DNA from: Phytophthora colocasiae | Lineage: Eukaryota > Oomycota > Peronosporomycetes > Peronosporales > Peronosporaceae | Direction: 5' to 3' | DNA length: 64,000 nucleotides | Assembly (NCBI GenBank): GCA_018806915.1 | Contig: JAGKQI010000034.1 | Location: 682,001 to 746,000, forward strand | In this document: in pieces, positions 20,649 through 31,383 of the stretch | Position numbering within the stretch: position 1 is the stretch's first letter | How the letters are laid out: the number at the start of each line of letters is the position of its first letter | Made by a program: the position numbers and the translations under genes | The notes under the pieces: model-generated | Told to the model about the DNA's origin: nothing | Seen by the model: the letters and a program-made list of their open reading frames with translations, nothing else | Database searches by the model: none

Positions 20649-22496
20649 TTAATTGTCAGTCTGCACGGGCTCCTTGTCCGCCAGCTTCAGCTGCTTGCGC
20701 ACGCGCATCTTGAAGTCTGAAATCTCACCCTGGTACACATGGATAGACTGGTTCTCCACAAGCCAAATCTCCTTGGCAACCTGGGAAATCAATCGCATGT
20801 CGTGACTAACCAGGAGCATGCCACCCTTGAAGTTGTTGATAGCACGGGCCAGAGCATCAATAGACTCCATGTCCAAGTGATTCGTAGGCTCATCAAGAAG
20901 TAGCATGTGAGCGTTCTGCTGGGCCATGTAGGCAAACACAACGCGACTCTTCTGACCATCAGACAGCTGTCCCATGATCTGTGTTTGTACTTCGCCGGTA
21001 ATGCCGTAACGACCAAGGTAGCTACGTACATCTTCAACCGACTTGGTCTGGAACAAAGAGCGGAAGTACTCAAGCGGAGTCTTTTCCAAGTCAAGTACAT
21101 CGACGAAGTGCTGGCTGAACCGAGCAATACGCAGCTTGCTGTGTGGTCGAACGTTACCGGCAACGGGCACCAGGTCACCTGTGATAAGCTTCAGCAGCGT
21201 AGTCTTACCCGTACCGTTGGCACCAACAAGGGCGACACGCGAGTCCAGATCGAGCCCCATCTCAACACCAGAGTATAGCACCGGGCAGTTCGGGTAGCCA
21301 AACGACACATTCTGGAACATAAGCACCGGGGGCGGCAGTGGCTCTGGGTTGGGGAACTTAAAGTCACCGGTCATTTCCTTCTCGACCTTTTCAGTAAGAC
21401 CATCACGCACCATCTTGGCCAACGTCTTTTCCTTACTCTGAGCCTGACGAGCAAGCTTGGCAGAACCGTGACCGAAACGGGCAATGTACTCCTTCATGTG
21501 TTTGATCTGATCCTGTTCCCAGTTGTAACGCTTCATCTGGTTCTCCTCCTTTTCAGCCTTCGTGCGGACGTACGTGTCGTAGTTACCGGCGTAGTACTCA
21601 AGCTTCTTGTTGGTCAGGTCAATGATGTTCGTGCACACCTCGTTCATGAACTCCTGCGAGTGTGAAATCATGAGCAGAATCTTTTTCCACCGGGACAGGT
21701 AGTCCTCAAGCCACACAACGGCCTCCATGTCCAAGTGGTTGGTCGGCTCATCAAGCAGCAGGAGTGTCGGCTGGATGAAAAGCGCACGAGCCAGAGCGAT
21801 ACGCATACGCCAACCACCAGAGAACTCCTTGGTCTTCTTGTTCATCATGGCATCGGAAAACGTCAGACCAGCCAGAATCTGGCGAGCACGGACCTCAGCA
21901 GTTGCGGCATCCATGTCATCAAGACGCTCGTACAAGTCCGTGAGACGGTCCGAGATGGCTTCACTGTCCTCTTCGCTGATGGACTCATCAGTCATCTGCT
22001 CCGAGAGGAGATCAGCCTCAGCCTGGAGCTTGTTTCGCTCCTCATCGACAGACAACACAGCCTCAAGCGCCGTCATGTCGCTAGCTTCAATCTCATGCTT
22101 AAGATGGTAAATGTCGATACTCTCCGGGATGGGGATGCCACGTGCACCCAGTACATTCATGAAGGTCGATTTACCAGAACCGTTACGACCAATCAGACCG
22201 TAGCGACGGCCGTAGTTGAGAGAGATGTCACACTCCTCCATGAGCACTTTACCGAAGTACGTGATACTGAAGTTCAGCACGTTGATATCCTTGAAATTCT
22301 TGTGTACAGAGCGGACGTTGTGTGAGCAGGTGGCGATGATTCCTTCCTCAGCGAGACGGTCGGCATGGGACATATTCTCGAGCGCCTCAGCCTTCTCGGC
22401 CGCCTTCTTCTCTTCAGCCGCTTTCTTGCGCGACTCCTTCTTGCCCTTGCCCTTGCGCTCGCGCTTCACACGTGGTTCCTTCTTCTCGCGGGCCAT
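20649..22496 (-). CDS. ABCF2: ABCF2/Arb1-type ATPase (ribosome-associated ABC-F)
   Basis: Soluble twin-ATPase ABC protein without membrane domains; the yeast counterpart Arb1 acts in ribosome biogenesis and quality control. Single exon, 615 aa. A Lys-rich N-terminus (KKEPRVKRERKGKGKK) precedes the first cassette: Walker A GRNGSGKS, signature FSGGW, Walker B LLLLDEPTNHLD. The linker has the charged helices typical of ABC-F proteins. The second cassette has GANGTGKT, LSDGQKSR and LLLDEPTNHLDMES. NYGRRYGLIGRNG and the ECDISL segment before it are typical of the ABCF2 branch. Length is normal. Confidence 0.93.
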   Translation of the reverse strand: MAREKKEPRVKRERKGKGKKESRKKAAEEKKAAEKAEALENMSHADRLAEEGIIATCSHNVRSVHKNFKDINVLNFSITYFGKVLMEECDISLNYGRRYGLIGRNGSGKSTFMNVLGARGIPIPESIDIYHLKHEIEASDMTALEAVLSVDEERNKLQAEADLLSEQMTDESISEEDSEAISDRLTDLYERLDDMDAATAEVRARQILAGLTFSDAMMNKKTKEFSGGWRMRIALARALFIQPTLLLLDEPTNHLDMEAVVWLEDYLSRWKKILLMISHSQEFMNEVCTNIIDLTNKKLEYYAGNYDTYVRTKAEKEENQMKRYNWEQDQIKHMKEYIARFGHGSAKLARQAQSKEKTLAKMVRDGLTEKVEKEMTGDFKFPNPEPLPPPVLMFQNVSFGYPNCPVLYSGVEMGLDLDSRVALVGANGTGKTTLLKLITGDLVPVAGNVRPHSKLRIARFSQHFVDVLDLEKTPLEYFRSLFQTKSVEDVRSYLGRYGITGEVQTQIMGQLSDGQKSRVVFAYMAQQNAHMLLLDEPTNHLDMESIDALARAINNFKGGMLLVSHDMRLISQVAKEIWLVENQSIHVYQGEISDFKMRVRKQLKLADKEPVQTDN

Positions 22497-22876
22497 GGTT
22501 GTTGTGCTGCTTCTTGGGATCTCTAAAAGCTGTGCGCCAAAACCACCAATACCAAAAGTGAGCCGAGCAAATGCGTGGCGCAGAGAAGATAAAAACCTCG
22601 AGATGATTAAAACCTCGTTTGACTGTGAGACTCAGTAAAAATTCAATCCTGACACTTTAACAAAACATAGCCACAGGTTTTGTAGACTACATATCCTGAT
22701 AATGATGATAATTACCTGCTCAAGTTGATTCTGAGAAACGATTGGCTGTCTAAGCTTGGCCAATCGCGTAGGTCCACTGACGATGCAGGTGTAGCCATCT
22801 ATCCCATTTGACACAAGTGGCGAAAGGTGCTGACGGTTGGATTTCTTGCTGTGGAAATGTTACCGGTTGGAGGGTA
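22497..22876. other. Intergenic region, ABCF2 promoter and CHMP5 3' end
   Basis: These 380 bp hold the ABCF2 promoter (minus strand) and the 3' flank of CHMP5, also on the minus strand. Apart from a candidate initiator at 22548-22563 and a short repeat of gat/aat near 22700, I see no structure and no gene. Confidence 0.45.
22548..22563 (-). promoter_or_regulatory. Candidate oomycete initiator upstream of ABCF2
   Basis: On the minus strand the sequence reads GCTCACTTTTGGTATT, matching 11 of 16 positions of the oomycete core GCTCATTYYNCAWTTT, including all of GCTCA-YT. It lies 52 bp before the ABCF2 ATG, the expected distance for the short 5' leaders of oomycete genes. Confidence 0.35.
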
Positions 22877-23823
22877 CTACGTTGAATATGATGCCACGGG
22901 AAGGCCGAATTCGTCAGTGGCGCGAGCCGTCCTGCCGGAATCTAAGGCACCAGAGGGAGCGGCAGGCAACTCGTGGTGTTGTGCGGGCGTCAGATAGGAT
23001 GGAGCGGCCTCTGCATCCTCTCCTAGTGCCTCCTCCTCCGCCCATTCTTCTTCCAGTCCCTCCAACTCAGCTTCTAGCTCGTCTTCATCGATCTCGTCAC
23101 CGATACTGCGAAAACGAGGGTGAGCAAGTTGCACCAGGTTGCTATTTATCTGCATGCACGTACCCATACGATCGGCCCATAATTTCTTGGATCTCATTCA
23201 TGTCTTCCATAAGGTCAGCCATATCGTCTTGCACGTCCTAGCCAAACGACAACGCAATGAACCCATGAATGCCGCTAGACTGCATGTACCAGGTGATGTG
23301 AACCCACCTCCAGCTCGGAAATATCAATTTTTTTAGTCTCCGCCTTGAGCTGCACTGCTGCGCTCTTCATTGCGGCCACAGTAGAAATTGTATCTCTTGA
23401 CGTGTCAATAGCAAATGCCGCCTACACGAGTACAACCCATTGTACATTAACAACCAGTCTGCCGTCAGAATCCAACATCAATTGCCACTCACCTGCTCGA
23501 TATTGAAGGACTGGGCCTGAAGTTTATCGCGTTGTGCTTCATACATCTTCTTCCGCTTAAGTGTCTGCATGGCCCGCTGTTTAATGGCGTTGACAGCGGG
23601 GCCCCGTGTCTTCTTCATCTGCTCGCGATACTTACGTAGCTCCTGGTCCAGTTTGTCGATCTGCAGAAGCAACAAGTCAGTATCCCTGTATAACTGAGAG
23701 GCAATAGCAGCAGCTACGTACCTTCATGTCCAGGTCAGTGACCCGGGCGTCCACCTTTCCCCCCACATCGGAGACATTGACCTGCGGCGCCTCAGGCTTC
23801 TTCTTGCCGAAAATGCGATTCAT
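22877..23823 (-). CDS. CHMP5: CHMP5/Vps60, ESCRT-III sub-family protein, five exons
   Basis: ESCRT-III-related protein of multivesicular-body sorting that binds the Vps4 cofactor LIP5/Vta1. Exons in transcription order are 23722-23823, 23493-23660, 23308-23421, 23164-23237 and 22877-23105, totalling 687 nt (228 aa; human CHMP5 has 219). [10 protein letters not shown] at the N-terminus and [17 protein letters not shown] in helix 1 are diagnostic. An acidic C-terminal half follows ([30 protein letters not shown], then [16 protein letters not shown]). Introns are 56-71 nt except the third, which is 70 nt; all have GT-AG ends. Confidence 0.93.
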
Positions 23824-24459
23824 TCTTGACTGTGACCTAATACTGCATGTAAATTTCCAAAGGTAGCTATCATTTTGGACAAATATTATCTCTTCAGTAT
23901 GCTGGATAAAAATCCACTTGATTTCATTTTTTGGATGCAAAAGTTTTGTGTTTCAAGAAATTAATGCGGTGGAATTGTAGAGCATCTACTTCTAGTGAAA
24001 GCCTCCAGGATACCTGTTGGAATCACAGGCCAAAGGTACGCTAGCGCACATGGCAGTCTACTTCGGCCCCATAGTCGCCTCTCTGCAAGCCTTGGGCGGG
24101 TCGTCGATATTCTTTTCATTCCGCAATTCGCCATGCCTGCCTCCCGCCGGACAAGCGAATGTACGAAGACGACATCGTCCCCAAGACGCCTACATCGTAG
24201 TCACCACCTCCGAAGAGAGTCAAGCGCCATTTTTGTGTCGATCCTCTCCGTCTCCGGCACAAGCATCCCACGACACTAACCAATCTTCAGACCATCCATC
24301 CGTTGGGTGGTCTCACTCGCGTGAGAATGACTCCTCCCTTGAAAAAGGAAGATCGTGTACCAAAAAAAGAGGAAATCGGTATTACGAGGACTGGAGCGCT
24401 TCAAACGCAGGCGACGGTCGTTCAAACGATCTAGAACCTTGATGAAGTTTTTAGTTCCC
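23824..24459. other. Intergenic region without a supportable gene
   Basis: These 636 bp hold the CHMP5 promoter on the right flank of that gene and the 3' flank of the HGGIY-motif gene. Two overlapping plus-strand open frames (about 24050-24442) are unlike anything I know. A third frame in the same place is charged and protein-like but has a TAG at about 24200. This may be an old, decayed coding sequence or chance; I claim no gene. Confidence 0.35.
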
Positions 24460-25705
24460 TTAATGACCGGGGCTAGTCCTAAGCATTTTGTAAATCCCTC
24501 CGTGCTTTTGCTCACCAAATGTGCGTGGGGGTGAAATCTACAAATAGAGAACAAGAACTACGCTCAGTTTTGTCTTCATACCAAATGTACACATTCCGGT
24601 TGATTCACAAACCTTGGATACTGAAGGCGATGGCATCGTCTCTAAAAGGGCATCAATACATGTTAACGTTCAAGCCTAACTACACTTAATATCAACGTGG
24701 ACACTTACCTTCGGGGCTGTGTCCATCTTCAACGAGAACCGGCTCCTGTTTCCCTGACATATTTCTTAATAACAGCGAGTAAATTCCGCCATGTCTGGCC
24801 TTGCCTCGGACTTCAGGGAGCGTTGGCAGTGATGACCTCGTTATTCTCGACCCAGCTCTGTAGTTTCTGTAGTTCCTAGGATTTGGTGTGGTAGCTTTAG
24901 CAGTGAACGGAGCTGAGGAGGCTCGGCGTTCTGGTCTTTGGACGCTCTTGGATTGAGACAGTTGTCGGAAACTTTCTGCTCTTGACGGTGCTTCTTCAAG
25001 TTTTGGCGAGGTCGGCTCAAGATTCCAAGCTAAAGCAATTCCTGATCGACTTTGCGAAGGTGTGTCCGGTAGAGCCATAGGGGAAGCTAAGCCGTAGTCA
25101 TCATCTGTAGATGCCTGGGTTGGTGAGACCGGGAATACTGGATCGAACGATGACGAAGACACGATACTCAATGATATCGGCTTTCTGGTAGCCGTAACCT
25201 CTTCTCTCATGCGTTGTGGAGAATGCTCTGGTTGAATTGGTGCTTGGTTTTTCTCGGGTTCTTCTTCCTCGTGTTGCCACTGCTGATTTTCTCCGTGTGG
25301 GCTTTGCATCGCCTGCGTCACATGCAAAAAAATAAATGGTAAGCAGTTGTCGATAGAATTTGTAGAATTGCACCTTACGAGGAGCTCCAATGAAACCGAG
25401 TGAACATCGAGCTCCTTCTCCCTTGCTACAGAAGCTGACCGCTGGTTATTCTTCGAGGTTGGGATTGTAGTCGTAGGAAGGACCAAGTCTAACTCCAAGT
25501 CTAGTAATTGTTCGAATGCCGTCGGTCTGCAGTTGTTTTTCATGGACTTCATAGCGTCATCATCCAAGTCTGGAGAGTGTTGCTGCTGCAGAGGGAAATA
25601 AAGTTTTGGAGATCGACTGCTGGATTCCACCTTGTGTGCATCCTCCTGGTTACCATCGCACTTTCTCGACGACAACCGTCTGGATGCCTTGGTCATCTTG
25701 AACAT
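24460..25705 (-). CDS. Uncharacterised Ser-rich protein with repeated HGGIY motif, four exons
   Basis: I do not recognise this gene. Exons in transcription order are 25379-25705, 24709-25312, 24613-24641 (29 nt) and 24460-24537, with GT-AG borders, summing to 1038 nt (345 aa). Most of the protein is low complexity and probably disordered, rich in Ser, Pro, Gln and Glu. Near the C-terminus a short motif occurs twice: GKARHGGIYSLLLRN and, after the two last splices, EQKHGGIYKMLRTS. The repeat supports the splice model, since without it the second copy would be out of frame. A simpler reading would stop at 24692 in the intron. It is transcribed divergently from ARL2, with 94 bp between the start codons. 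Confidence 0.7.
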
Positions 25706-25799
25706 TGCGTCTAGGGTCGTTTCGTGCCTTTTCGTTTCCTAATTTTTTCAATACAATATTGCAGTAGCTGGTGAATATTTTGCATTCACATTTAGAGCG

Positions 25800-26619
25800 A
25801 TGGGTCTGCTGAGTATCCTCAAGAAGGTCAAGGAGAAGGAGAAGGAGGTCCGCGTTCTCATGCTGTGCGTTCTCTCTCTTAGATACTGTTGTGCTGACGG
25901 AAGCTGACGACTTTACTACCCGATCTAGAGGCCTGGACAATGCCGGCAAGACAACAATCCTCAAGAAGTTTATGGGCCAGGACATCATGGAGATTTCGCC
26001 CACACTTGGTTTTGATATCCAGACACTCGAGTATAAGGAGTGAGCGTGTACAGTTAAATTGCTTGTAGATTTCTAGTCGTGAGATACTTACTGCAGAACT
26101 GTTAGCTTCAAGCTGAATGTTTGGGACGTCGGTGGCCAGCAGACAATTCGCTCGTATTGGAGAAACTACTTCGAGCAGGTCGACTGCTCCATGCAAGATT
26201 ACACCAAGTCTATTTGAGCTGACAGTATGTGCTGATTCATAGACGGATGGTCTTGTGTGGGTGGTTGATAGCGCCGACCGACGGAGGCTCGAAGATTGCA
26301 AGCGCGAGCTTTCCAATTTGCTCACTCAAGAGGTGAGTACTACATGCACTGAATGAATAGCTGGTATGGACGCTGTCATTAACGACTTCTCATTCAGAAA
26401 CTGGCAGGAGCAACGCTACTGATCTTCGCCAACAAGCAAGACCTACCTGGTGCTCTCTCCTCCCGAGAGATTGCGGCTGCACTTGGACTGCAGTCGGCCC
26501 AGTTTTCCACTCGACACTGGAGTATCATCTCCTGCAGTGCCGTCACAGGTGATGGTCTTGTCGACGGCATTGACTGGCTTGTTGGTGATGTCGCCAGCCG
26601 GGTCTTTCTAATGGAATAG
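25800..26619 (+). CDS. ARL2: ARL2-type small GTPase, five exons
   Basis: Arf-like GTPase that works with tubulin cofactor D in tubulin folding and, with its effectors, in ciliary cargo release. Exons 25800-25864, 25929-26039, 26097-26178, 26243-26332 and 26398-26619 total 570 nt (189 aa; animal ARL2 has 184). [20 protein letters not shown] is the ARL2-type N-terminus with Gly2. GLDNAGKTT is the P-loop, SPTLGF switch [19 protein letters not shown] switch [12 protein letters not shown] the NKxD motif and SCSAVTG the G5 motif. No exon exceeds 222 nt, so it leaves no long open frame. Confidence 0.93.
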
Positions 26620-26797
26620 CGGCGTAAAGGCCGGTGATGAATAGAACGAACGCCAGTACTAGACATGAGGCGCATGAGCAACAAACCGTCAGGCGTTGAA
26701 GTTGCCGTACTACCTCTATTTTCTAATATCATTTGAAAGTAAAGGTAGACAGAAGCTCCATATTTTTTTTTTTTTTTTGCACTTCTAAAAGCTAAAA

Positions 26798-29700
26798 ATG
26801 ACAAGCTCATTGGAGGTGCTGGTTGATAGAAATGGCGAGAAGAACAAGACGCTGGACGACACGAACAAGGCATTGGCCCTCGACATGGACATCCGTCTGT
26901 GGCGTGTGCAGGTGACGCTCCTTATGCGGAAATTTTTGTCTCTGGGCCGCGCCTATGAGGTGCACTATTCGCTGCCTCGCGTAGCCATTGCCGACTTGCA
27001 GCTATCGACGCACTTCGGCCTCTCTGTGAACGCTATAATGCACACACACGTTTTTCAAGTGCAGAAGTGCGAGACGTCCAAGTACTCAATGGAGTTCGTG
27101 GACGTAGCGGCTCAGAGTTCCTCCGCTCCGATCTTTACCATTAATCCAGACGACTATCTGGTGGGAATGGACCTGGAGGATTTCCTCATTTATCCACGCA
27201 AACTGGGGCAGCTCCACAACGACGTGGAGGCTGTAGGGAATGAGGTCCACATCAAACAGGAGCAGGATAAAACTTCCAAGAGGACAGTGGTGCTGCGCTT
27301 TGTGCGCATGGGCGAGTGGGTGCAGCCCGGTCCGAGCCCTGATCGCTCTCCCGTTCGTATGCTCCGTGTGCTGGATGATATTAAGACTCAGCATAACCAG
27401 CTACTTCAGAGATATGAGCTAATAGTACAACAGGACCGATTTGCAGCGAAGCGCCTGAAGTCAGCCGAGAAGTTGCTGAAGTACATAAGGATCATGACTG
27501 GAGGCACGAGAGACGCACTCATGAAGAGCGAGACGGTCCAGTTCCTCGACAAGTTTGCGAAATGGTACACTGCCATTACTGATGATGATATTGAAGTTGA
27601 AGCAACCAAAGATGTCGACATGGAAGACATAGGGGAGCCGGTGGAAGATATGGAAGTGAGCCCAGAACAACCAGAAAACGGGTATAACATCAACTCTGCT
27701 CCCCGACCCAACACTGCGTCAATTCTGCGTAAGTCAAGCTCACAACCCAGACCACCTCCTACTGGAACGAAGAAACGAGTGACATTTGCTGCGGGTGTTG
27801 CCGCACCTGAAGAGCCTGGTCGAGCAGATGCAGAAGCTTCGGAATCAGGCCAAGTTTCGGCTCCTGCTCAGGAACCACAGAATGGATCCACTGCAGTTTC
27901 CAAACTCAGGACCTATGGTGTTGATGAGGGTCAGGCATATTTGATGGCATTGGTCAGCTCGAGCGTTGACATTGTGTCGTCACTTGAAACGCTATCTACT
28001 GCTGTTCAAACGGTAGCATCGTTGGAGATGAGTAGGAACTTCCCAGTGTTTGACGGTCTTTGGGTGAGTTCCCTACTACTTGTACTGTGATGCAACGGTT
28101 ATTACAACTGACCCTTTTGCTGCAGCTTCGGCGTCACTTACAGATGGTTGGGCCGTCCCAGTATAAAGCAACTGTCAAACTGGGGCATTTATCGTTTGAT
28201 TACATGGCTACAACGGATCGTGATGCCGTTATCGGCGCACTGTCGAGGCTGACCAACGCAGTGAAGGAGGAGCAGCGGCTGTATACCGATATGTTGACGC
28301 ATTTGAAGGCCCAGTTTGGCTTTTGCATTTCCAACGACACGAGGAAAGTAAAGGACATGACCTTCAGCTACCTCGTTTCTAACAAGATTGTTCGGGTACG
28401 TTTGCTTGCCACATCCTGTGCTGTACGACGAGTTTTCATGACATTCGTACGGTGCTGCTACCCTATAGCTTCGTGAGAAACCTAATGGAGACCCTGACAA
28501 CGTCGTATACGACGTAGTGGCGTCAATTCAAGAATGCCCTTTTGTCTACAGGCGGGGATCCTCTTTACCGAGCACGAAAGGAGAAGTGGTTGATGCTCTG
28601 ATGCTATTTCTAATGACATTACTTGAGCAGCTCGAGGAGAGTCGGTCCTGGGGTCGTTCAAGCCAAACCAAGAGAGAAGTTGAATCCACTGTGAACGAAA
28701 GCGCTGAAAGCCGTGAAGAACCCACGTATGATCACAGCGAGGAGAATGACTATGCAATGGATCACGCCCACGGAAACTTTAGAGGTGTGCAAAATGGTGA
28801 CAGGAATGCAGAGTTGCGCTCTATGGGTATATTACGAAAGCGTCAATACGCTCCGCATCCAGAAGAAAGCTATGAAGATGATCGTGCTGCCCCTCGACCT
28901 CGCTTATCGTACGCAACTGCAGATCCACAAATGTCGGCTCAGCCCGAGCGAGGATATGACAATGGTGTCGGTGACGAGGCCAAGACAGATACCACAGGTT
29001 TGTTTGTTGAGGATCGAAGTGGTTCGAATCCTATTCGTGACGCTCCAGCCCGTTCAGAAGACGCTGTCGCTAAAGCGAAATCGGATCGGTATCAGGAGCT
29101 GTTAACACTTCTCTTCCGCGATCGAGAAAAGGTTGTGGGGGCTGTTCAAGGGATCGTGTGGGATCTGAGCGTCGTGTCCGAAACACTTGAGCTTTCGTCT
29201 ACTTTCACGGTAGGTGCCCACATGCTAATTTTTATCTTATTTGACTTAACAAGTACGTGGCATGGGACCCTTAGATCTACCGTACTGCAACACAGCTAAA
29301 CAATGGTCTGGTCCGGTGCGTTTTGAAGGTGACTGAAGACGTGGTCGAAGCATCTGCAGAAGGCCCATCCATTGCTATCGCGAAGGATAAAGCTACCGCG
29401 ATTTTGATTAACACGTTGGATGGAATGATCAAGACGTGGAAGGAACTACTTGCCACGTATGTCAGCCGACTAAGTCAAACTCCTACAACTCTGATGGCAG
29501 GTAACGAGACGCAGGCGAAAAATCACGACAAGGTATTGTTTGACAACTGTTTTAATTCAAAGAATGGCTGTTTGTAGCGACTGAGAAACATGAAGCGACT
29601 AACAATCTGGATTGTATCGCAGGTGTCTACTGCAGAAAAACTCGTGCCACCCTTGTACATGTACTTCATTAAAGTCCGTGATACGCTTGCTATTTCGACG

Positions 29701-31297
29701 GCATGCCTAAACGCGAAAGATGCCAAACGGTCTGCCAATGAACGGTGGCGCGACATTTTGGAGTCACTGAATAAGATGAAGTCAGGGCCATCATCCTCGT
29801 GCGCTTCAAATCGAAGCTCAAACGCAGTAGCAGCGCAATCTACGACTAACAGAGCCACAGCTGTAACCCCGGTGAGGACAAGCAACCTTGTTTTGTGTAG
29901 TGACGATGAGATGGACGATGGCGATGACTACGACGATTACTCAGATGGGGGTGGCTTTGATGATGATGACTGGGATCCGTCGGGAGTTAAAACGACGCAG
30001 GATGACCGCGCCGCGGCAGAGGAGAAGGCAGCTTTTGAGCGTGAGATGGCAAAAGAATACGAGGAAAGATCTGAGAGTGATCAGTCTGACGACGCCAGAT
30101 TTCGTGCTGCAATTCGAAGCCTGTTTACACCTACTGATGACCTATGTGCTGGAATTAACAGGCTTCGGGCACCTTTAAAGTATCGAGGGGTTGCGCACGA
30201 AAAGATTGTCAACAACGTTACAGCTTCGTTTACCATGGATCGCCTTCGAGAAGGCATCACTGAAGTTCACGCGAATATCAACGATGTCATTCGGTACAAA
30301 GCTTCAGCGGAGAGGAAGTCTGATGCTTGCAACGCTGCCGTGGACGGTATTATGAATTTGCTGAACAAGATTCGATCAAATTGGGCTCAACTGCTTCATT
30401 TTATGGATTTGAAGTCGTTGGAATACTATTCCCCTACCGAGTCGTTCAGATACCTCACGCTTTCAGGCATCGCCAGTGTACGTTGTGGCATTTTTTGTAC
30501 GATTCGTCAAGTGTTTGTTATGCTAACATTTTACTATGTGCATATGTATGTATTTGTACCCGGGGCAGATTGTTACCTCTGTGGAAGATCTGCCTCGCAC
30601 ACGAGATTCTTACTCAACAACCGGCGTTCACTGTGTTGTTCGAGTTGGCGGCTATGTGCTGTGTCGCGCTACGTGGAAGACTGAAGCTGAAGCTCGTCGC
30701 TTGGCTGAGTGGAGAGCAGCCCAGTTTTTCATTGATTTGATCGATTGCGGTCTTGACACCAAGCCAACTGACGGAGAGGGGGACAAAAAACCATTGGACG
30801 ACGAATTGTCGACGGTCAGAGACCGCGTTGCGTGGTCATGCCTTATTCGAATCGAAGACCCTTCCGATACTAAGGCTTTTCACGAGTTTCCGGTGGATGC
30901 TTTCTGGTGCCACACCCCGGACGGATTGGACCCGGTGGAGTTCCCAGATACTAGAGACATTATGGTGACACAGCGTGGATGTGTTGGGATGGGAAAACTG
31001 GAAACAGAAGTTCGCAATTTCCACCGATCGACAATGGCGTTTTTCCGCTTGGAGTCTGCGTATGATCACTGGAAGTTTGTACGACAACTTGTCCGTTATT
31101 CGGATAAACGGAAGCATAACACGCGAGCGCTTGCGTTGACCGTCTCGCCGAACTGCCCGTACAATATGTACGTAATTCCTCCTGGAGCATCCATTAACAG
31201 CGAACACAACACTTACTGGCCAGAAAAGGCTTTGCCTCGCGATGGTATTGATCGTAAAAGTGTGGTTGGCTTTTTGACGACGAAGAACATTGGCTAA
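26798..31297 (+). CDS. Uncharacterised 1387-aa protein, six exons
   Basis: I do not recognise the family. Exons 26798-28063, 28126-28395, 28469-29209, 29275-29532, 29578-30477 and 30569-31297 all keep frame and total 4164 nt. Visible parts are a conserved-looking N-terminal region (residues 1-230) with helical and strand segments; a disordered basic/Pro stretch (about 305-375); helical segments (about 395-510); a second disordered acidic region (about 545-640); a third, very acidic one ([17 protein letters not shown]); and a well-ordered C-terminal 250 residues rich in aromatic residues ([36 protein letters not shown]). No signal peptide or membrane segment is seen. Size and acidic linkers suggest a subunit of a large nuclear complex, but Mediator subunits I compared from memory did not match. 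A poly-T run sits just upstream of the ATG. Confidence 0.75.
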
Positions 31298-31383
31298 TGA
31301 AGACAAACCAACGGAGGAAAACAAAGTGAAAAGTTTTAATTAAAGTTTCGAAGTAAGTGATAACTGTGCTGTGCTTCTCAAAG

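Noticed and set aside
24017..24442. Plus-strand 141-codon frame between CHMP5 and the HGGIY gene
   Set aside because: It starts at TTG, has no recognisable motif and competes with two other equally long frames in the same place.
26798..31297. Mediator subunit 17 or 14 as the identity of the 1387-aa protein
   Set aside because: Size and acidic linkers are suggestive, but none of the conserved segments of either subunit that I can recall could be found in order.
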